Assembly (NCBI RefSeq): GCF_018614585.1
Contig: NZ_JAGGOI010000049.1
Coordinates: 1 to 34,020, forward strand
Source of the DNA: Streptomyces sp. ISL-1
GTDB lineage: Bacteria > Actinomycetota > Actinomycetes > Streptomycetales > Streptomycetaceae
Length of the DNA: 34,020 bases
Reading direction: 5' to 3'
Shown here one piece after another: positions 22,375 through 30,676 of this stretch. A program made the translations under genes and the position numbers. Position 1 is the first letter of the stretch, and the number at the start of each line of letters is the position of its first letter. The notes under the pieces are model-generated. The model had not been told where the DNA came from, did no database searches, and worked only from the letters and a program-made list of their open reading frames with translations.

Positions 22375-23807
22375 CCACCCATGCACCGCCAACGGCCGGG
22401 ATCGCTCAGCGGCTGAGCCCGTTCCAGCAGCAGCCGCAGCGGTGGGAGAGGAAACGCTCCCGCGCCGCGCGCGACGGCCACGTCTGCTGCGGCTCCGGTT
22501 GCGCGGCCAACTGCGATCCCGTCCTGATCCGTGAACGAGCCGGATGGGGATGGATCGACTGGAGCGTCTCGGCCGACGGCAGCCTGCCCGAACAGCCCCA
22601 CCGGATCGCCGTGTTCACCCCGATCGCGACCCGCTCCCAGCGCCTTGGCCGGCGCTGGCTGGCCAGGCGTCCCACGAACCGGATCCGCCTCGGCCCCGTG
22701 ACCGTACGATCGACCACCGCCGTCGTCACGGCCCTCACCCTGCTTGCGGCCACCCTCGCGCTCATCCACGGCGTCCCCGTCAGCATCGTGCTGCCGGCGG
22801 CCGCCCTAGCCCCACTGCTCGTGGAGCATCTGCCTGACCGGCTCGATGCCCGCGCCGGCGAGAACGTCCGGATCGTCGAGGCCGAAGCCGCCTGCCGCTA
22901 CCTCCAGCGCCTCACCGCTCTGCACACCGGCCTCGTCGAAGCGGCCGTCGGCAGCGACCGCTACGAGGTGCGGCGCGCTGTCGAAGTCGGCCACCACCAG
23001 TTGTTCGACACCGCCGACCTGCTCCAGCGCCACGACACCCGCTCGGCCTCCAGCGAGCTCATCGCCCGGGAACGCCTGATGCTGCAACTCGCCTTCCAGA
23101 CCGGCCAGATCGTCACGCACACGGCGGGCGACGCACCGCCCGCCCGCCCAGACCGGCCCGGCCGGCAGCAGCCGCTGGGTCCCTGTCCGCCCGGGCCCCG
23201 CCGGCAGCCCCAGCCCTCAGCCGACCACACGACCCCCGTCACGACGAAGGAGGAAACGCACATGCCCCAGGACGGTCCCGAGCAGCCCACCAGCGAGGTG
23301 TACCTGCTCTTCGCGCACGAGGCCTACTACCCGGCTGCCGCACAGGAGATCAATACCTCGCTCGTAGCCGCAGCCTCCCTGCTGCACCCACACGTCCGGC
23401 AGCCCGACGGCGCCCGCATCTACGACTGCCTCACCCGCGGCCGCCGCCAGGGCGAGATCGTGCCGTTGTCCACGCTCACCCACGAGCTGGACGGCGGTGC
23501 GCGCTGGCCGGAGGTCGGCGATTGGGAGGCGGTCACCGCGGACCTGCTCCAGCTCATACAGGACCGTGAATGCGACGCCCTCAGCCTTCGCCTGCCGGAC
23601 ATCGCCCGTGCCCTGGTGTGCTCCGGCCCGCACAGCGAGGTCCGGGCCTACGACCCGGCGGCTGGGCGGTATCAGGTGTACGGGCCCGCCGACCGTATCG
23701 AGGTCCTCGTCGAGGTCGGGAAGCAACTGTCCTGGGCGGAGGCGGGGTGTGCTCTGTGGCCGGGTGACGGCCTGCTGGTTCCCGCCAATCCCGGGGAAGC
23801 CAAGTGA
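22371..23807 (+). CDS. Membrane protein fused in frame to a second hypothetical protein
   Basis: ATG 22371 overlaps the previous stop (ATGA) and follows GAAGGA. Part 1 (residues 1-297) has a Cys cluster (CCGSGCAANCDP), one or two membrane segments around 108-140 (AVVTALTLLAATLALIHGV, PVSIVLPAAALAPLL) and a helical cytosolic part (EAEAACRYLQRLTALHTGLV). A Pro-rich linker ends at HTTPVTTKEETH. Part 2 starts at ATG 23262, in the same frame, preceded by a strong AAGGAGGAAA. It encodes a soluble 181-aa protein (TSEVYLLFAHEAYYPAAAQE ... LSWAEAGCALWPGDGLLVPA). The strong internal start suggests that two proteins were once separate and that the first has lost its stop. Fusion and independently translated part 2 may both be made. 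Neither family is recognised. Confidence 0.82.
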   Translation: MTTHAPPTAGIAQRLSPFQQQPQRWERKRSRAARDGHVCCGSGCAANCDPVLIRERAGWGWIDWSVSADGSLPEQPHRIAVFTPIATRSQRLGRRWLARRPTNRIRLGPVTVRSTTAVVTALTLLAATLALIHGVPVSIVLPAAALAPLLVEHLPDRLDARAGENVRIVEAEAACRYLQRLTALHTGLVEAAVGSDRYEVRRAVEVGHHQLFDTADLLQRHDTRSASSELIARERLMLQLAFQTGQIVTHTAGDAPPARPDRPGRQQPLGPCPPGPRRQPQPSADHTTPVTTKEETHMPQDGPEQPTSEVYLLFAHEAYYPAAAQEINTSLVAAASLLHPHVRQPDGARIYDCLTRGRRQGEIVPLSTLTHELDGGARWPEVGDWEAVTADLLQLIQDRECDALSLRLPDIARALVCSGPHSEVRAYDPAAGRYQVYGPADRIEVLVEVGKQLSWAEAGCALWPGDGLLVPANPGEAK

Positions 23808-23977
23808 TGTTCGGCTACGAGGCGTACGAAGTCTGGGCGGACTTCCGCAGACTGCTGACTCGGTGTACACGCCCCAAGCACCGCGGCCGCCGGCGGTCAG
23901 TCCGGGCGGGAGACGGCACCGGGCCCGTCACTGCGTCCGGGAACGACGGCGGCAAGGACCCCCAGCCCGGCCGCTGA
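23807..23977 (+). CDS. Small hypothetical protein (56 aa), coupled to the previous gene
   Basis: The ATG at 23807 overlaps the preceding stop by one base (TGATG), typical of reinitiation. The product begins MFGYEAYEVWADFRRLLTRC and continues with a basic stretch (PKHRGRRRS) and a Gly/Asp-rich tail. Only position and coding bias support it. Last gene of the rightward series. Confidence 0.55.
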   Translation: MFGYEAYEVWADFRRLLTRCTRPKHRGRRRSVRAGDGTGPVTASGNDGGKDPQPGR

Positions 23978-24387
23978 GGCGAGACGCAGGCGGTCGCGCC
24001 GCACCAGGTAGTTGTCTGGGCGGCGCGACGGCCGTGCGTCTGCTCCAGTGCTCGGCTGGCAGTCTCACGACCTGTCAGGGGCCTTCTGTCTCACGAGACG
24101 TGTCATTTCCTAGGAGCCGGCAGAGTCCCGGGCGCTGACCTGCGGTGTCTCACGCCTGAAGATCAACATAGATCGTCCGTGAGATCGGGATATGGCTCGT
24201 GAGACCGCAGATCATCGTGTAGGACTTCGCCTCATGGCCGACGGCACCGCGCACCTGCGCTGCCTCACGGTAGCCAAGTCGGCAGAAGGACGTCACGGCG
24301 CTTCTGTAATAGCAGGCTGCACCGGCAGCGAGGGAGATCGAGTTACCGCCGTTCACCGACCACGCTGGAGGCGGAGGTGTTCGATCG
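23978..24387. other. Non-coding region with repeated TCTCACG motifs
   Basis: No convincing gene. TCTCACG-type motifs occur at 24061-24070 (AGTCTCACGA), 24087-24096 (TGTCTCACGA) and 24146-24154 (TGTCTCACG) and inverted at 24178-24184 and 24197-24205 (TCGTGAGAC). These may be ends of degraded insertion sequences; IS481-type ends with TGTCTCAC come to mind, but this is from memory. A related inverted copy lies at 27861-27874, beyond the exoprotein gene. Confidence 0.4.
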
Positions 24388-24789
24388 ATGGCCGGACGGA
24401 CGAGCAGGGCCCCCGCGGTGGCGCTGTGCGGGATGGTGGTGGCAGTGGGGGTGACAGTCGTGGCGGCATCGTCCGCGTGTGGGCCAGAGAGGCTGCAGGG
24501 CGTGGTGAGAGGCGTCGTTGTACGGCCGCCGGGGCAGGATCCGCGATCCGGCGCGGGCGGCGGGAACAGCGCATCCGTGCCGGTGAACGGCGATCCGGTG
24601 CGGGCGCGTGACCAGCGCGGACACATTGTGGCGAGCACGGTCACCGCACCGCCGGACGGGTCGTTCTCCTTCACCCTGTCGCCCGGGTCGTACCGGATCA
24701 CCGAGGACATCTTCGGCATCGGCCGACAGGCCGAGGTGCGCGCCGGCTCGACGGTTTCGGTGACGCTGACCGTCCCCAGCGCGCGCTGA
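24388..24789 (+). CDS. Secreted lipoprotein with a carboxypeptidase-regulatory-like domain
   Basis: 133 aa from ATG 24388, ten bases after GGAGG. The N-terminus is a lipoprotein signal: RTSR, hydrophobic VALCGMVVAVGVTVVA and lipobox ASSAC with the lipidated Cys at residue 31. The mature part starts with Gly/Val-rich sequence and a short linker (DPRSGAGGGNSASVP). It then forms a small beta domain (VRARDQRGHIVASTVTAPPD, GSFSFTLSPGSYRITE, VRAGSTVSVTLTVPS) with the GSF-x-F-x-LxPGxY pattern of CarboxypepD-reg/Cna-B-like folds. It is expected on the outer face of the membrane. It is followed, 150 bases on, by the large exoprotein gene in the same direction. Confidence 0.82.
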   Translation: MAGRTSRAPAVALCGMVVAVGVTVVAASSACGPERLQGVVRGVVVRPPGQDPRSGAGGGNSASVPVNGDPVRARDQRGHIVASTVTAPPDGSFSFTLSPGSYRITEDIFGIGRQAEVRAGSTVSVTLTVPSAR

Positions 24790-24939
24790 ATCGGGACGCC
24801 CCGGACGGCGTACCCGATCGGCCGGGGGGATGGAGTTCCTTCGGCGAACGAGTGGCTCCCACCGTGCCCTCGCCGATCCCGCCCCGGACCGGCGGCCACG
24901 CTGCTGATCGCTCGTATCTCTCAACGAGGGGATTCGCAC

Positions 24940-27735
24940 GTGGACGCCGTTCCACCTTCGCCCGCCACCGGGCGGTCACCTTCCGCGCTCAAGAACGTAC
25001 TCATCGCTGCCATCGCGATGGGGCTGGCCTCCGCTCCGGTGAGCCTGCCCCTCCAAGCCTGGGCCACCACTCCGCCGCCGGCGCCTTCAGCGCGCGAACA
25101 CCAGTACCTCAGCAGCAGCCCGCCGGATCTCACCGTCCCTGAGGAAACCGCAAGCCCGCAGTTGGTGAAGCCGCAGCGAGTGCCCGGGCTGGCCGGGGCG
25201 TTCGTCATCGACGCGGACGCTTCCGCCGCCACGAGCACGGGGGGTGGCCGCGGCGAACCGTCCATTGCGATCAACCCGGCCAACCCCGACGAGATCGCGA
25301 TCACCCGGTTCAACTTTCAGTTCTGGCAGAACGGCAACGCGGATCTGCTCTACTCCGACGATGGCGGGAGCACCTGGACGGAGGAGCACACCATCCCGAC
25401 GCCGGGCCTGACGGACGCGCCGAACGGCCCGTATGACCAGACCATCGACTACGGCCGCGACGGCAGGCTCTACGGCTCGTTCCTCGCATGCAATGCCCCT
25501 GTCGCAGGGCCCCCGGCCATTCCGGAGTGCAAGACCAAGCGTGTGGTGACCGGTTCGACGGCTGACCCCACCAATGCCGCGTCGTGGACCTGGAACGGCA
25601 ACCCGGCCCAGGCCACCAGCGGCACCCGCACCAACGTCGATCAGCCCTGGGTGCTGGTCAACCGTGACACGACTACGGCGACACAGGACAACGTCTACGC
25701 CGCCTACCAGGACTTCGGCGGCACCCCGGACGCACGGGTGGGCGTCTCCTACGGAGCCAATCCGGTCAACATCACCGCGGACAACATCGCGGGCACGATG
25801 AGCCCGCTCACCACCAACGGCGGCCTGCGGCTGGCCAATGACCCGCGCAATGGCACGATGTATGCGCTCTACCAGCAGTCGACGGGCACCTTGCAGCCCA
25901 ACAGCGTCCTGCGGAATCAGCCGGTCAATGTCACCTACCGGCTCAACCGGTCGGACGACGGCGGGGCGAACTGGAGGCTAAACGGCAACAACGACGGCAT
26001 CGTCGTGGCCACCGAAAACAGCGACCAGGGCATCGGATACAAGTTCGGCGGTGTGAACGCGCTGCTCGGCGGCGTGAACCACGCGGCCGTCGACCCCGGC
26101 AACGGCGACGTGTATGTCGTCTACGGGGCGGATGTATCGGGCAACAACCAGCTCAGAATCCGCCGGCTCACCGACAACGGCTCCGGCGGTCTCAATGTCG
26201 GAGCTGCGGTCAACGTCGCCACGTCGACGAATGCGGCGCTCCCCTCGGTCGCGGTGCTCAACGACGGAACCATCGGCGTCCTCTACGACACCTTCGACGG
26301 CAACAACACCGCGGGCTTCCCCACCTTCTCGGCGCATCTGGCCCGCAGCACGGACCACGGCGCCACCTTCACCGACACTGTGCTGCAGACCTTCGCATCG
26401 CCGGAGCAGGACCAAACCGGCTGCAACACCGCCCCGTCACCGCCAGCTCCGAATCCCCCCAACCTCGACTGCGCCCGGCAGCGTGTGCTCGGCGACTACC
26501 AGCAGCTCAAGGCGGCCGACAATACCTTCTACGGCACATTCTCCGGAAACACCAGCGGCGCGAACCCGAGCACGACCCCGCCGATCCACGCGATGTTCTT
26601 CACCGCGCCGCAGAAATCGCAGACATCGCTCGCCTCGTCGGCCAACCCGTCGGTGTACGGCCAGCCGGTGACGTTCACCGCCACCGTCGATCCGGTCCCG
26701 GACGGCGGCACGGTGAGCTTCGAGGTCGACGGCAGCGCCCTGGGCGGGCCCGTCCCGGTCAACACGACGACCGGTGAGGCGACCTCGACCGCGATCTCGA
26801 CGCTGAGCCCGGGAACACACACCGTGAACGCCGCCTACAGCGGCAACGACAATTTCAAACCGAGCACAGCTCCCACCCTGACCCAGACGGTGAACAAGGC
26901 GCCGGTCGAAACGACGCTCTCCTCCAGCGCAAACCCCTCCGGATTCGGCAGCCCGGTGACCTTCACCGACACGGTCTGCCCGAGCGGTGCGAGCACAGCC
27001 CCGACCGCGCCGCCGACCGGAACCGTCACCGTCAAGGACGGCACCACCATGCTGGGCACACCGACCCTCGCCCCGGGCGGCGGACCCAACTGCAGCCAGA
27101 TCCAGGTCACCACGTCCAACCTGCTGCCCGGCCCGCACACCATCACTGCCGACTACGGCGGCGACGACAACTACCTGGCGGCCGGTACCGAGACGCTCAC
27201 CCAGACGGTCGCCTGCACCCGGACCATCACTGGCCAAGTCAACAGCTCCGTCATCGCGACCCGTGAAAGCACATGCATCATCGACGCCACCGTGCGTGGC
27301 GCGGTCTACGGTGGCGCGAACGTCGCACTGTTCATCAGCAACTCGACCATCAAGGGCAGCGTCCAGTCTTCGGACGGCACCCTGTTCAGCGTCTGTGGCA
27401 GCACGGTCGGATCGGTACAGGTCAACCGTGCCACCGGCTTCGTTGTCATCGGCGACCCAGGTGACGACCACTGCCCAGGCAACCACATCACCGGCAGCGT
27501 TCAGCTCACCCACAGCCATTCCGGCGCCGAGCTCGTTGCCAACGACATCGGCGGCTCGGTGCAGGTGAACGGCACGACAGGCACCGGGCCGTTCCCGGCG
27601 GACGATCGCGCGGCCATCGTGGGCAACACCATTCACGGCTCGCTCTCCTGCGCCGGCAATGTCCCACCGCCGACCAACCGCGGTACCCCCAACACGGTGA
27701 CGGGAAGCCGCACAGGCCAGTGCACGGCCCTCTGA
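24940..27735 (+). CDS. Secreted 931-aa protein: BNR/sialidase-like propeller, two Ig-like domains, beta-helix tail
   Basis: GTG 24940 follows CGAGGGG. Residues 18-45 form a signal peptide (NVLIAAIAMGLASAPVSLPL, then AWA-TT). Residues about 100-560 are a sialidase/BNR-type propeller with Asp boxes SDDGGSTW (139-146), SDDGGANW (near 340) and STDHGATF (near 472). The PSIAINPANPDEIAITRFNF start is typical of such exoproteins. Two Ig-like repeats follow: about 563-655 (SSANPSVYGQPVTFTATVDP ... YSGNDNFKPSTA) and 657-757 (SSANPSGFGSPVTFTDTV ... YGGDDNYLAAGT). The last 170 residues repeat GSVQ-type strands with N-x-I turns, as in a right-handed beta helix. No sialidase Arg triad can be assigned by eye, so carbohydrate binding or hydrolysis is only possible. 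No LPXTG sorting signal; it is probably released. Confidence 0.9.
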   Translation: MDAVPPSPATGRSPSALKNVLIAAIAMGLASAPVSLPLQAWATTPPPAPSAREHQYLSSSPPDLTVPEETASPQLVKPQRVPGLAGAFVIDADASAATSTGGGRGEPSIAINPANPDEIAITRFNFQFWQNGNADLLYSDDGGSTWTEEHTIPTPGLTDAPNGPYDQTIDYGRDGRLYGSFLACNAPVAGPPAIPECKTKRVVTGSTADPTNAASWTWNGNPAQATSGTRTNVDQPWVLVNRDTTTATQDNVYAAYQDFGGTPDARVGVSYGANPVNITADNIAGTMSPLTTNGGLRLANDPRNGTMYALYQQSTGTLQPNSVLRNQPVNVTYRLNRSDDGGANWRLNGNNDGIVVATENSDQGIGYKFGGVNALLGGVNHAAVDPGNGDVYVVYGADVSGNNQLRIRRLTDNGSGGLNVGAAVNVATSTNAALPSVAVLNDGTIGVLYDTFDGNNTAGFPTFSAHLARSTDHGATFTDTVLQTFASPEQDQTGCNTAPSPPAPNPPNLDCARQRVLGDYQQLKAADNTFYGTFSGNTSGANPSTTPPIHAMFFTAPQKSQTSLASSANPSVYGQPVTFTATVDPVPDGGTVSFEVDGSALGGPVPVNTTTGEATSTAISTLSPGTHTVNAAYSGNDNFKPSTAPTLTQTVNKAPVETTLSSSANPSGFGSPVTFTDTVCPSGASTAPTAPPTGTVTVKDGTTMLGTPTLAPGGGPNCSQIQVTTSNLLPGPHTITADYGGDDNYLAAGTETLTQTVACTRTITGQVNSSVIATRESTCIIDATVRGAVYGGANVALFISNSTIKGSVQSSDGTLFSVCGSTVGSVQVNRATGFVVIGDPGDDHCPGNHITGSVQLTHSHSGAELVANDIGGSVQVNGTTGTGPFPADDRAAIVGNTIHGSLSCAGNVPPPTNRGTPNTVTGSRTGQCTAL

Positions 27736-27777
27736 GGCCGAACCCATAGCGTCCCGTTGCCGCCCGGAGCGACACCG

Positions 27778-27807
27778 TCCGGCCAGGCCCAGAAGGGCCT
27801 GGCCGGA
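27778..27807 (+). terminator. Strong terminator after the exoprotein gene
   Basis: A perfect 13-bp stem (27778-27790 with 27795-27807) with an AGAA loop lies 42 bases after the TGA at 27735. It has no T-run. Confidence 0.85.
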
Positions 27808-27871
27808 CGCCTGAAGACGAAGATCTCCCACTCGAATGAGCGAATCCAGGGAAACCTTTGGCGGTCTCACG

Positions 27872-27906
27872 GCCGATGTCGTATCTGACACGGATACGAC
27901 ATCGGC
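27872..27906. repeat. Perfect 14-bp inverted repeat with a 7-base loop
   Basis: GCCGATGTCGTATC (27872-27885) and GATACGACATCGGC (27893-27906) flank TGACACG. A further TACGACA half follows at about 27914. The sequence is less GC-rich than its surroundings and resembles a TetR-family operator. A second terminator for the exoprotein or a recombination site are alternatives. Confidence 0.6.
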
Positions 27907-28334
27907 GCGAGATTACGACACGTTGCGCGAGGCCAGCATCTGATCGTTCTTCTTTCCTCGGGCGCGTCGGCGTGGAGCGATTGTTGTCGGCGGTCCGCCG
28001 GGGAGGGGTGGGCGTGGCCCGCGTCACCCGCCGTCCGTCGCTGTCTGTCCGGCACTGCGGGGTCCACGATCACTCGGCTTGCTGCCGGGCGGCGCGCCTT
28101 GGAAGGGAGAGAGGGGAGAAGAGCCCGCCTGGGCATGTGATCACTCCGGAACCTGGAGAGGAGCTCGGGGCGGCATTGCGGGAGCCTTCAGGAAACGGCG
28201 ATGGCCGGTGCCGCGAAGCCGTGCGGCCTTCGCGGCGGAGAGGTGGCTGGCCTCTCCATACCGGCCATCGTGCGGCGTCTGGCCCGCCGGGAGTTCGTCG
28301 ATCCCTTAAACCAGAGGCCGCGGTCTTACGGTAT
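27907..28334. other. Region without a recognisable gene
   Basis: Only shadow-like frames of biased composition are present on both strands. I see no RNA gene, repeat or convincing promoter. Confidence 0.5.
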
Positions 28335-28351
28335 CCCGCGTGAAACGCGGG
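28335..28351 (-). terminator. Short hairpin after the four-HTH gene
   Basis: CCCGCG (28335-28340) and CGCGGG (28346-28351) enclose TGAAA, 15 bases beyond the stop at 28366 of the leftward gene. The stem is short, so termination is plausible but not certain. Confidence 0.45.
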
Positions 28352-28365
28352 TCGGTGCGCTGTAG

Positions 28366-29274
28366 TCAGGGCGTCGAGGACCGGCGGGCGGCGGCCAGCT
28401 TCTCGAGGCGGGAGCGTTTCCAACGCTGCTGGCGCGGTCGGCCGGCACTGCCGCGGCGGTACTCGAACCCGTCGGGCTGCTCGAGGTCGGGCAGGAGCCC
28501 GTGCCCGAGCGCGCTGATGAAGCTGTCGGCGTTGCTGTACCCAAGGATCCGGGCCGCTTCGGCGGCGCCGACGAGGTCCTCGTTCTCGTCCTGGTCGTCG
28601 GCCGGCAGCACACCGCGCTTGCGGGCGGCGGCGACGACGGTGGCCCGGCGCCACTTCTTGCGGGCCCCGCCGCGGCTGCCCTCCTCCCTCTCCAGGGTGT
28701 CCGGCTCGGGGAGCTCGGGGATGCGCCCCTGGTAGAGGGCGCTGGAGAAGGAGGCGACGCTGCCGTAGCCGAACAGGCTTGCGACCTCGGCCGTACCGAG
28801 CAGCTCGTCGGGGTCCCCGTCGACCGGCACTGCGGGCAGCGCGGCGGCCGGGGCGGAGCTGCGCCGGCCCTTGCCGGGGCGGCTGATAGCCCAGGCGACG
28901 ATCGTGCCCCGGCGCCACATCGGGCCGTCGATGTCCTCGTCGGGCTCGGGGAAGTACCCAGGCCGGTCGCGGAAGTAGGCGTCGATGGTGGAGGTACGGG
29001 TGTAGCCGAGGAGCTTGGCCACCTCCCGCTTGGTCAGCAGCTCGTCCTGGTCGGCCTCGAGCACCGCGGCCGGCAGCGTCCGCTTCTTCGGTGCGCGCTG
29101 CGCGAAGAACGCCGCGACCTCGTCGTGGCGCCAGAACCGCTTGCGGCCCTCGGTGTGAGCGCCCGCGGGGAAACCGCTGTCCGGATCGTTGCTCCACTCG
29201 CTGATCCGGGGCTTGCTCGTGCCGAACTCGGACACGATCTGCGCAGTGTCCACGAGCCGCTCGGCGGGAGACAT
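28366..29274 (-). CDS. DNA-binding protein with four tandem helix-turn-helix units
   Basis: 302 aa from ATG 29274 (AAAGGGG five bases upstream). Four similar units, each a MerR/AlpA-like helix-turn-helix followed by a wing ending in a conserved Trp and an aliphatic helix, can be read. They are 8-57 (TAQIVSEFGTSKPRISEWSN ... KRFWRHDEVAAFF), 77-129 (LLTKREVAKLLGYTRTSTID ... GPMWRRGTIVAWA), 157-217 (LLGTAEVASLFGYGSVASFS ... KKWRRATVVAAA) and 233-294 (LVGAAEAARILGYSNADSFI ... QRWKRSRLEKLA). Single units of this kind act as excisionases or transcription regulators; four in one chain would recognise a long or repeated site. It has its own promoter-like element (29328-29354), the same as the one in front of ssb. 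Confidence 0.85.
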   Translation of the reverse strand: MSPAERLVDTAQIVSEFGTSKPRISEWSNDPDSGFPAGAHTEGRKRFWRHDEVAAFFAQRAPKKRTLPAAVLEADQDELLTKREVAKLLGYTRTSTIDAYFRDRPGYFPEPDEDIDGPMWRRGTIVAWAISRPGKGRRSSAPAAALPAVPVDGDPDELLGTAEVASLFGYGSVASFSSALYQGRIPELPEPDTLEREEGSRGGARKKWRRATVVAAARKRGVLPADDQDENEDLVGAAEAARILGYSNADSFISALGHGLLPDLEQPDGFEYRRGSAGRPRQQRWKRSRLEKLAAARRSSTP

Positions 29275-29327
29275 CTGGGCCCCTTTGAAAGGATCAGCAA
29301 GGCGGTGCCGACACCCGGTCGAGCGCG

Positions 29328-29354
29328 ACAGGTTCGATAATGCCAAAGCCGGTG
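29328..29354 (-). promoter_or_regulatory. Shared promoter element, copy A
   Basis: On the minus strand: TTTGGCATTATCGAACCTGT. It matches copy B (32238-32264) at about 22 of 27 positions and ends exactly 54 bases before its start codon, as copy B does. CATTAT is a reasonable -10; TGGACA 18 bases upstream is a weak -35. The conserved GAACCTGT after the -10 could be an operator. Confidence 0.6.
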
Positions 29355-29410
29355 GGTTCGTGTCCAGCCCAGCGCCGAGCCTCGCTCCGTTGTCAGTGGC
29401 CCGCACTATG

Positions 29411-30676
29411 TTGATCACCAGTCGAAGGGGGGTGTTCTCATGCAGCTCAGGTACTCGTTCCGCCTGTATCCAAACGGGCCTCACCGTGCCGCGCTGGCCA
29501 GGGCGTTCGGGTGCGCGCGGGTCGTCTTCAATGACGGGCTTCGCGCTCGTGAGGACGCCCGTGCTGCCGGCCTGCCGTTCGTCACTACGGCGGAGCTGAG
29601 TAAGCGGCTGACCGAGGCGAAGAAGACCCCGGAGCGGGCATGGCTCGGGGAAGTCTCGGCCGTCGTGCTGCAACAGTCCCTCCGGGATCTGGACGGGGCG
29701 TACCGGAACTTCTTCAACGGCCTGAAGGGCAAGCGCCCCAAGATGGGGCCGCCCCAATTGAAGTCGAAGAGGGACACGCGGCAGGCCGTCAGGTTCACCG
29801 CCAACGCCCGTTGGTCGATCACTCCCGGCGGCGGCTTGCGCCTGCCGAAAATCGGAGACGTCCGAGTGAAGTGGTCCCGCGCCCTACCGTCCACCCCGTC
29901 CGCGGTGACGGTGATCAAGGACAGCGCGGGCCGGTACTTCTGTTCGTTCGTTGTAGAGACCGAACCGTCCGAGGTACTGCCCGAGACAACGCCCGAGGTT
30001 GGCATAGACCTGGGCCTGGGGCACTTCGCAGTCCTGTCCGACGGGCGGAAGATCGACGCCCCGCGCTTCCTGCGCCGGGCGGAGAGGAAACTCAAGGACG
30101 CTCAGCGCTCGCTCTCCCGCAAGGAGAAGGGCGGCAAGAACAGGGAGAAGGCCCGGCACAAGGTGGCTCGCGCTCACGCACGGGTGGCCGATGCACGGCG
30201 GGAGTTCCACCACCAGCTTTCAACGACGATCATCCGCGAGAACCAAGCGGTTGCCGTTGAAAACTTGGCGGTCAAAGGTCTCGCCCGCACGCACCTGGCC
30301 AAGTCCGTGCACGACGCCGGCTGGTCGGCGTTCCTCGCCATGTTGGAGTACAAGGCCGCACGGTACGGGCGCACCTTTGTACGTATCGGCCGGTTCGAGC
30401 CGACGTCGCAGGTCTGCTCAGCGTGCGGTGTGAAGGACGGCCCGAAGCCTCTGCACATCCGGCAGTGGACATGCGGGGCCTGCGGAGTCGTACTGGACAG
30501 AGACATCAACGCGGCGGTCAACGTCGCCAAGGCGGCCGGACTGGCCGTGACAGCCTGTCGAGCGCAGGTAAGCCCGGTACCTGTACCGGCGTAGCGTGTT
30601 GAAGCAGGAACCCACCGAGACGGTCAGCCGACCGTGGTAGGGACCCCCGCCCTTTAGAGCGGGGAGTGGAAGTCAA
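29411..30676 (+). mobile_element. Stand-alone tnpB element (IS200/IS605 superfamily, IS1341 type)
   Basis: The element contains only tnpB; no TnpA transposase gene is near. The right end is well marked: the hairpin at 30645-30664 and GGAAGTCAA at 30668-30676 are typical of actinomycete elements of this group. The left end is uncertain. TTGAT at 29411-29415, 25 bases before tnpB, equals the target/TAM of ISDra2 and may mark it. There are no terminal inverted repeats or target duplications, as expected for the family. Confidence 0.75.
29440..30594 (+). CDS. tnpB: TnpB RNA-guided endonuclease
   Basis: 384 aa, close to the usual length of about 400. The N-terminal part (QLRYSFRLYPNGPHRAALAR, FGCARVVFNDGL) and the Gln-rich-helix region (VVLQQSLRDLDGAYRNFFNG) are standard. 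The RuvC nuclease has Asp190 in GIDLGL, Glu274 in VAVENLAVKG and Asp353/Asp355 in LDRDINAAVN. The zinc ribbon has Cys326, Cys329, Cys345 and Cys348 (CSACG, CGACG). All catalytic motifs are present, so it should cleave DNA next to a TAM using the RNA from its own 3' end. ATG 29440 follows a GGGGGG run. No tnpA partner is nearby, so it would depend on another element for movement. Confidence 0.96.
   Translation: MQLRYSFRLYPNGPHRAALARAFGCARVVFNDGLRAREDARAAGLPFVTTAELSKRLTEAKKTPERAWLGEVSAVVLQQSLRDLDGAYRNFFNGLKGKRPKMGPPQLKSKRDTRQAVRFTANARWSITPGGGLRLPKIGDVRVKWSRALPSTPSAVTVIKDSAGRYFCSFVVETEPSEVLPETTPEVGIDLGLGHFAVLSDGRKIDAPRFLRRAERKLKDAQRSLSRKEKGGKNREKARHKVARAHARVADARREFHHQLSTTIIRENQAVAVENLAVKGLARTHLAKSVHDAGWSAFLAMLEYKAARYGRTFVRIGRFEPTSQVCSACGVKDGPKPLHIRQWTCGACGVVLDRDINAAVNVAKAAGLAVTACRAQVSPVPVPA

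Noticed and set aside
28366..29757. Extension of the four-HTH gene upstream to 29757
   Set aside because: The added part is antisense to tnpB, and ATG 29274 has its own ribosome binding site and promoter-like element.
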